A stretch of 6,127 nucleotides of DNA, from assembly GCA_900759435.1 (NCBI GenBank), contig CAAEVD010000271.1:1-6127 (forward strand). The letters are read 5' to 3'. Positions 5,444 to 6,127 of this stretch are shown here, piece after piece. This DNA comes from an uncultured Collinsella sp. (GTDB lineage: Bacteria > Actinomycetota > Coriobacteriia > Coriobacteriales > Coriobacteriaceae). The notes below the pieces were generated by a model. It was not told the DNA's origin and ran no database searches. It saw only the letters and a program-made list of their open reading frames with translations. Position 1 is the first letter of the stretch. Each line of letters begins with the position of its first letter. A program made the translations under genes and the position numbers.

Positions 5444-6127
5444 ATGGCAGCAACGGATATCGAGCGCGGACTCTCAACCGCCGAGGTCGAGGAGCGCATC
5501 GCCGCCGGTAAGAACAACCGCAACATGGAGCTCAAGACCAAGTCGGTCAAAGAGCTCATCATCGAGAACCTCTGCACGCTGTTCAATTTGATCAACGTGA
5601 TCTTGGCGTTCCTGGTCATTTTGACCGGTTCGTTTAAGAATCTGACGTTCCTGTTCGTGGTGTTCCTCAATACCGCTATTGGCGTCATCCAGTCCATGCG
5701 TTCCAAGAAGATGGTCGATAAGCTCACGCTGCTGACCTCCAAGAAGGCCATCGCGGTGCGCGACGGCGCCGAGGTGGAGCTCGACCTGGACCAGATCGTG
5801 CTCGACGACATCATCCGCCTGGGGCGCGGCGACCAGATTCCCGCCGACGCCGTGGTGGTTTCGGGCGAGGCGCTCGTGAACGAGAGTCTGCTGACGGGCG
5901 AGAGCGACCTTATTAAGAAACAGCCCGGTTCCGAGCTCATGAGCGGCAGCTTTATCGACTCGGGCCTGCTGCGCGCCCGCGTGATCCATGTCGGCGCCGA
6001 CAACTACGTGGCCAAAATTAATAACGAGGCCAAGTACGTCAAAAAGGTCAATTCCGAGATCATGAACGCGCTTAACGCCATCGTGCGTTTTGCGAGCATC
6101 ATCATGATCCCGCTCGGTTTGGCGTTG
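5444..6127 (+). CDS. Cation-transporting P-type ATPase, CtpE-like, N-terminal 228 residues (cut by window edge)
   Basis: An integral membrane pump that would couple ATP hydrolysis to cation transport. The frame is open to the right edge. Residues 9-30 resemble the cation-ATPase N-terminal segment (GLSTAEVEERIAAGKNN). Hydrophobic segments lie at about 43-60 and 66-84 (first membrane pair) and from about 213 on (start of the third). Residues 95-200 are the actuator domain with GDQIPADAVV at 129-138 and NESLLTGES at 146-154, whose TGES motif drives dephosphorylation. MSGSFIDSG at 166-174 and the following segment look like mycobacterial CtpE, a proposed calcium importer, but the ion cannot be told here. 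The phosphorylation motif DKTGT and the later ion-site helices lie outside the window. ATG 5444 was chosen because GGGA lies six bases upstream; in-frame ATG 5432 and GTG 5429 lack such a site. No convincing promoter was found after the tRNA terminator, so its transcription is unclear. Confidence 0.88.
   Translation, partial: MAATDIERGLSTAEVEERIAAGKNNRNMELKTKSVKELIIENLCTLFNLINVILAFLVILTGSFKNLTFLFVVFLNTAIGVIQSMRSKKMVDKLTLLTSKKAIAVRDGAEVELDLDQIVLDDIIRLGRGDQIPADAVVVSGEALVNESLLTGESDLIKKQPGSELMSGSFIDSGLLRARVIHVGADNYVAKINNEAKYVKKVNSEIMNALNAIVRFASIIMIPLGLAL

Noticed and set aside
5302..6003. Minus-strand open frames opposite the ATPase and tRNA, one ending with a fragment like MLDSNQRPSAPEADAL
   Set aside because: That phrase is the well-known false translation of a tRNA gene's antisense strand seen in databases; the remainder is antisense to the ATPase.

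Overview
The window looks like chromosomal DNA from a GC-rich bacterium with dense genes, closely stacked start/stop junctions and GC-rich third codon positions. Protein style (a chorismate synthase with GQSHS and GGGHFSGR in place of GESHG and GGGRSSAR, a type I-beta DAHP synthase, a CtpE-like P-type ATPase) fits a gut actinobacterium of the Coriobacteriia, perhaps Collinsella. The taxonomic guess is from memory of such proteins and is not proven by the sequence.

Layout. Positions 1-5086, all on the minus strand, hold a five-gene aromatic amino acid operon, read from right to left: aroF (DAHP synthase), tyrA (prephenate dehydrogenase), aroB (3-dehydroquinate synthase), aroA (EPSP synthase) and aroC (chorismate synthase, cut by the left edge). 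Junctions are +3, +36, -7 and +1 bases, so one mRNA is expected. The genes supply shikimate-pathway steps 1, 2, 6 and 7 plus the tyrosine branch; steps 3-5 (aroD/aroQ, aroE, aroK) are not in the window.

Positions 5087-5290 are a divergent, AT-richer control region. On the minus strand it holds a plausible promoter, then a 20-codon ORF whose ATG sits about where transcription should begin. Inside that ORF is a 9-bp GC-rich hairpin followed by five Ts, a textbook intrinsic terminator shape, only 33 bases before the aroF start codon. No other minus-strand gene lies between it and the oppositely oriented tRNA gene. The best explanation is a transcription attenuator for the whole aro operon, with a Tyr codon immediately before the hairpin. 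This is the most interesting signal in the window.

On the plus strand, a near-consensus promoter drives a tRNA-Arg(CCG) with encoded CCA, followed by an intrinsic terminator. At 5444 a P-type cation ATPase begins, which runs off the right edge after 228 codons. No mobile element, CRISPR array or phage gene was seen. The genes themselves are ordinary housekeeping functions; the control region is what deserves attention.
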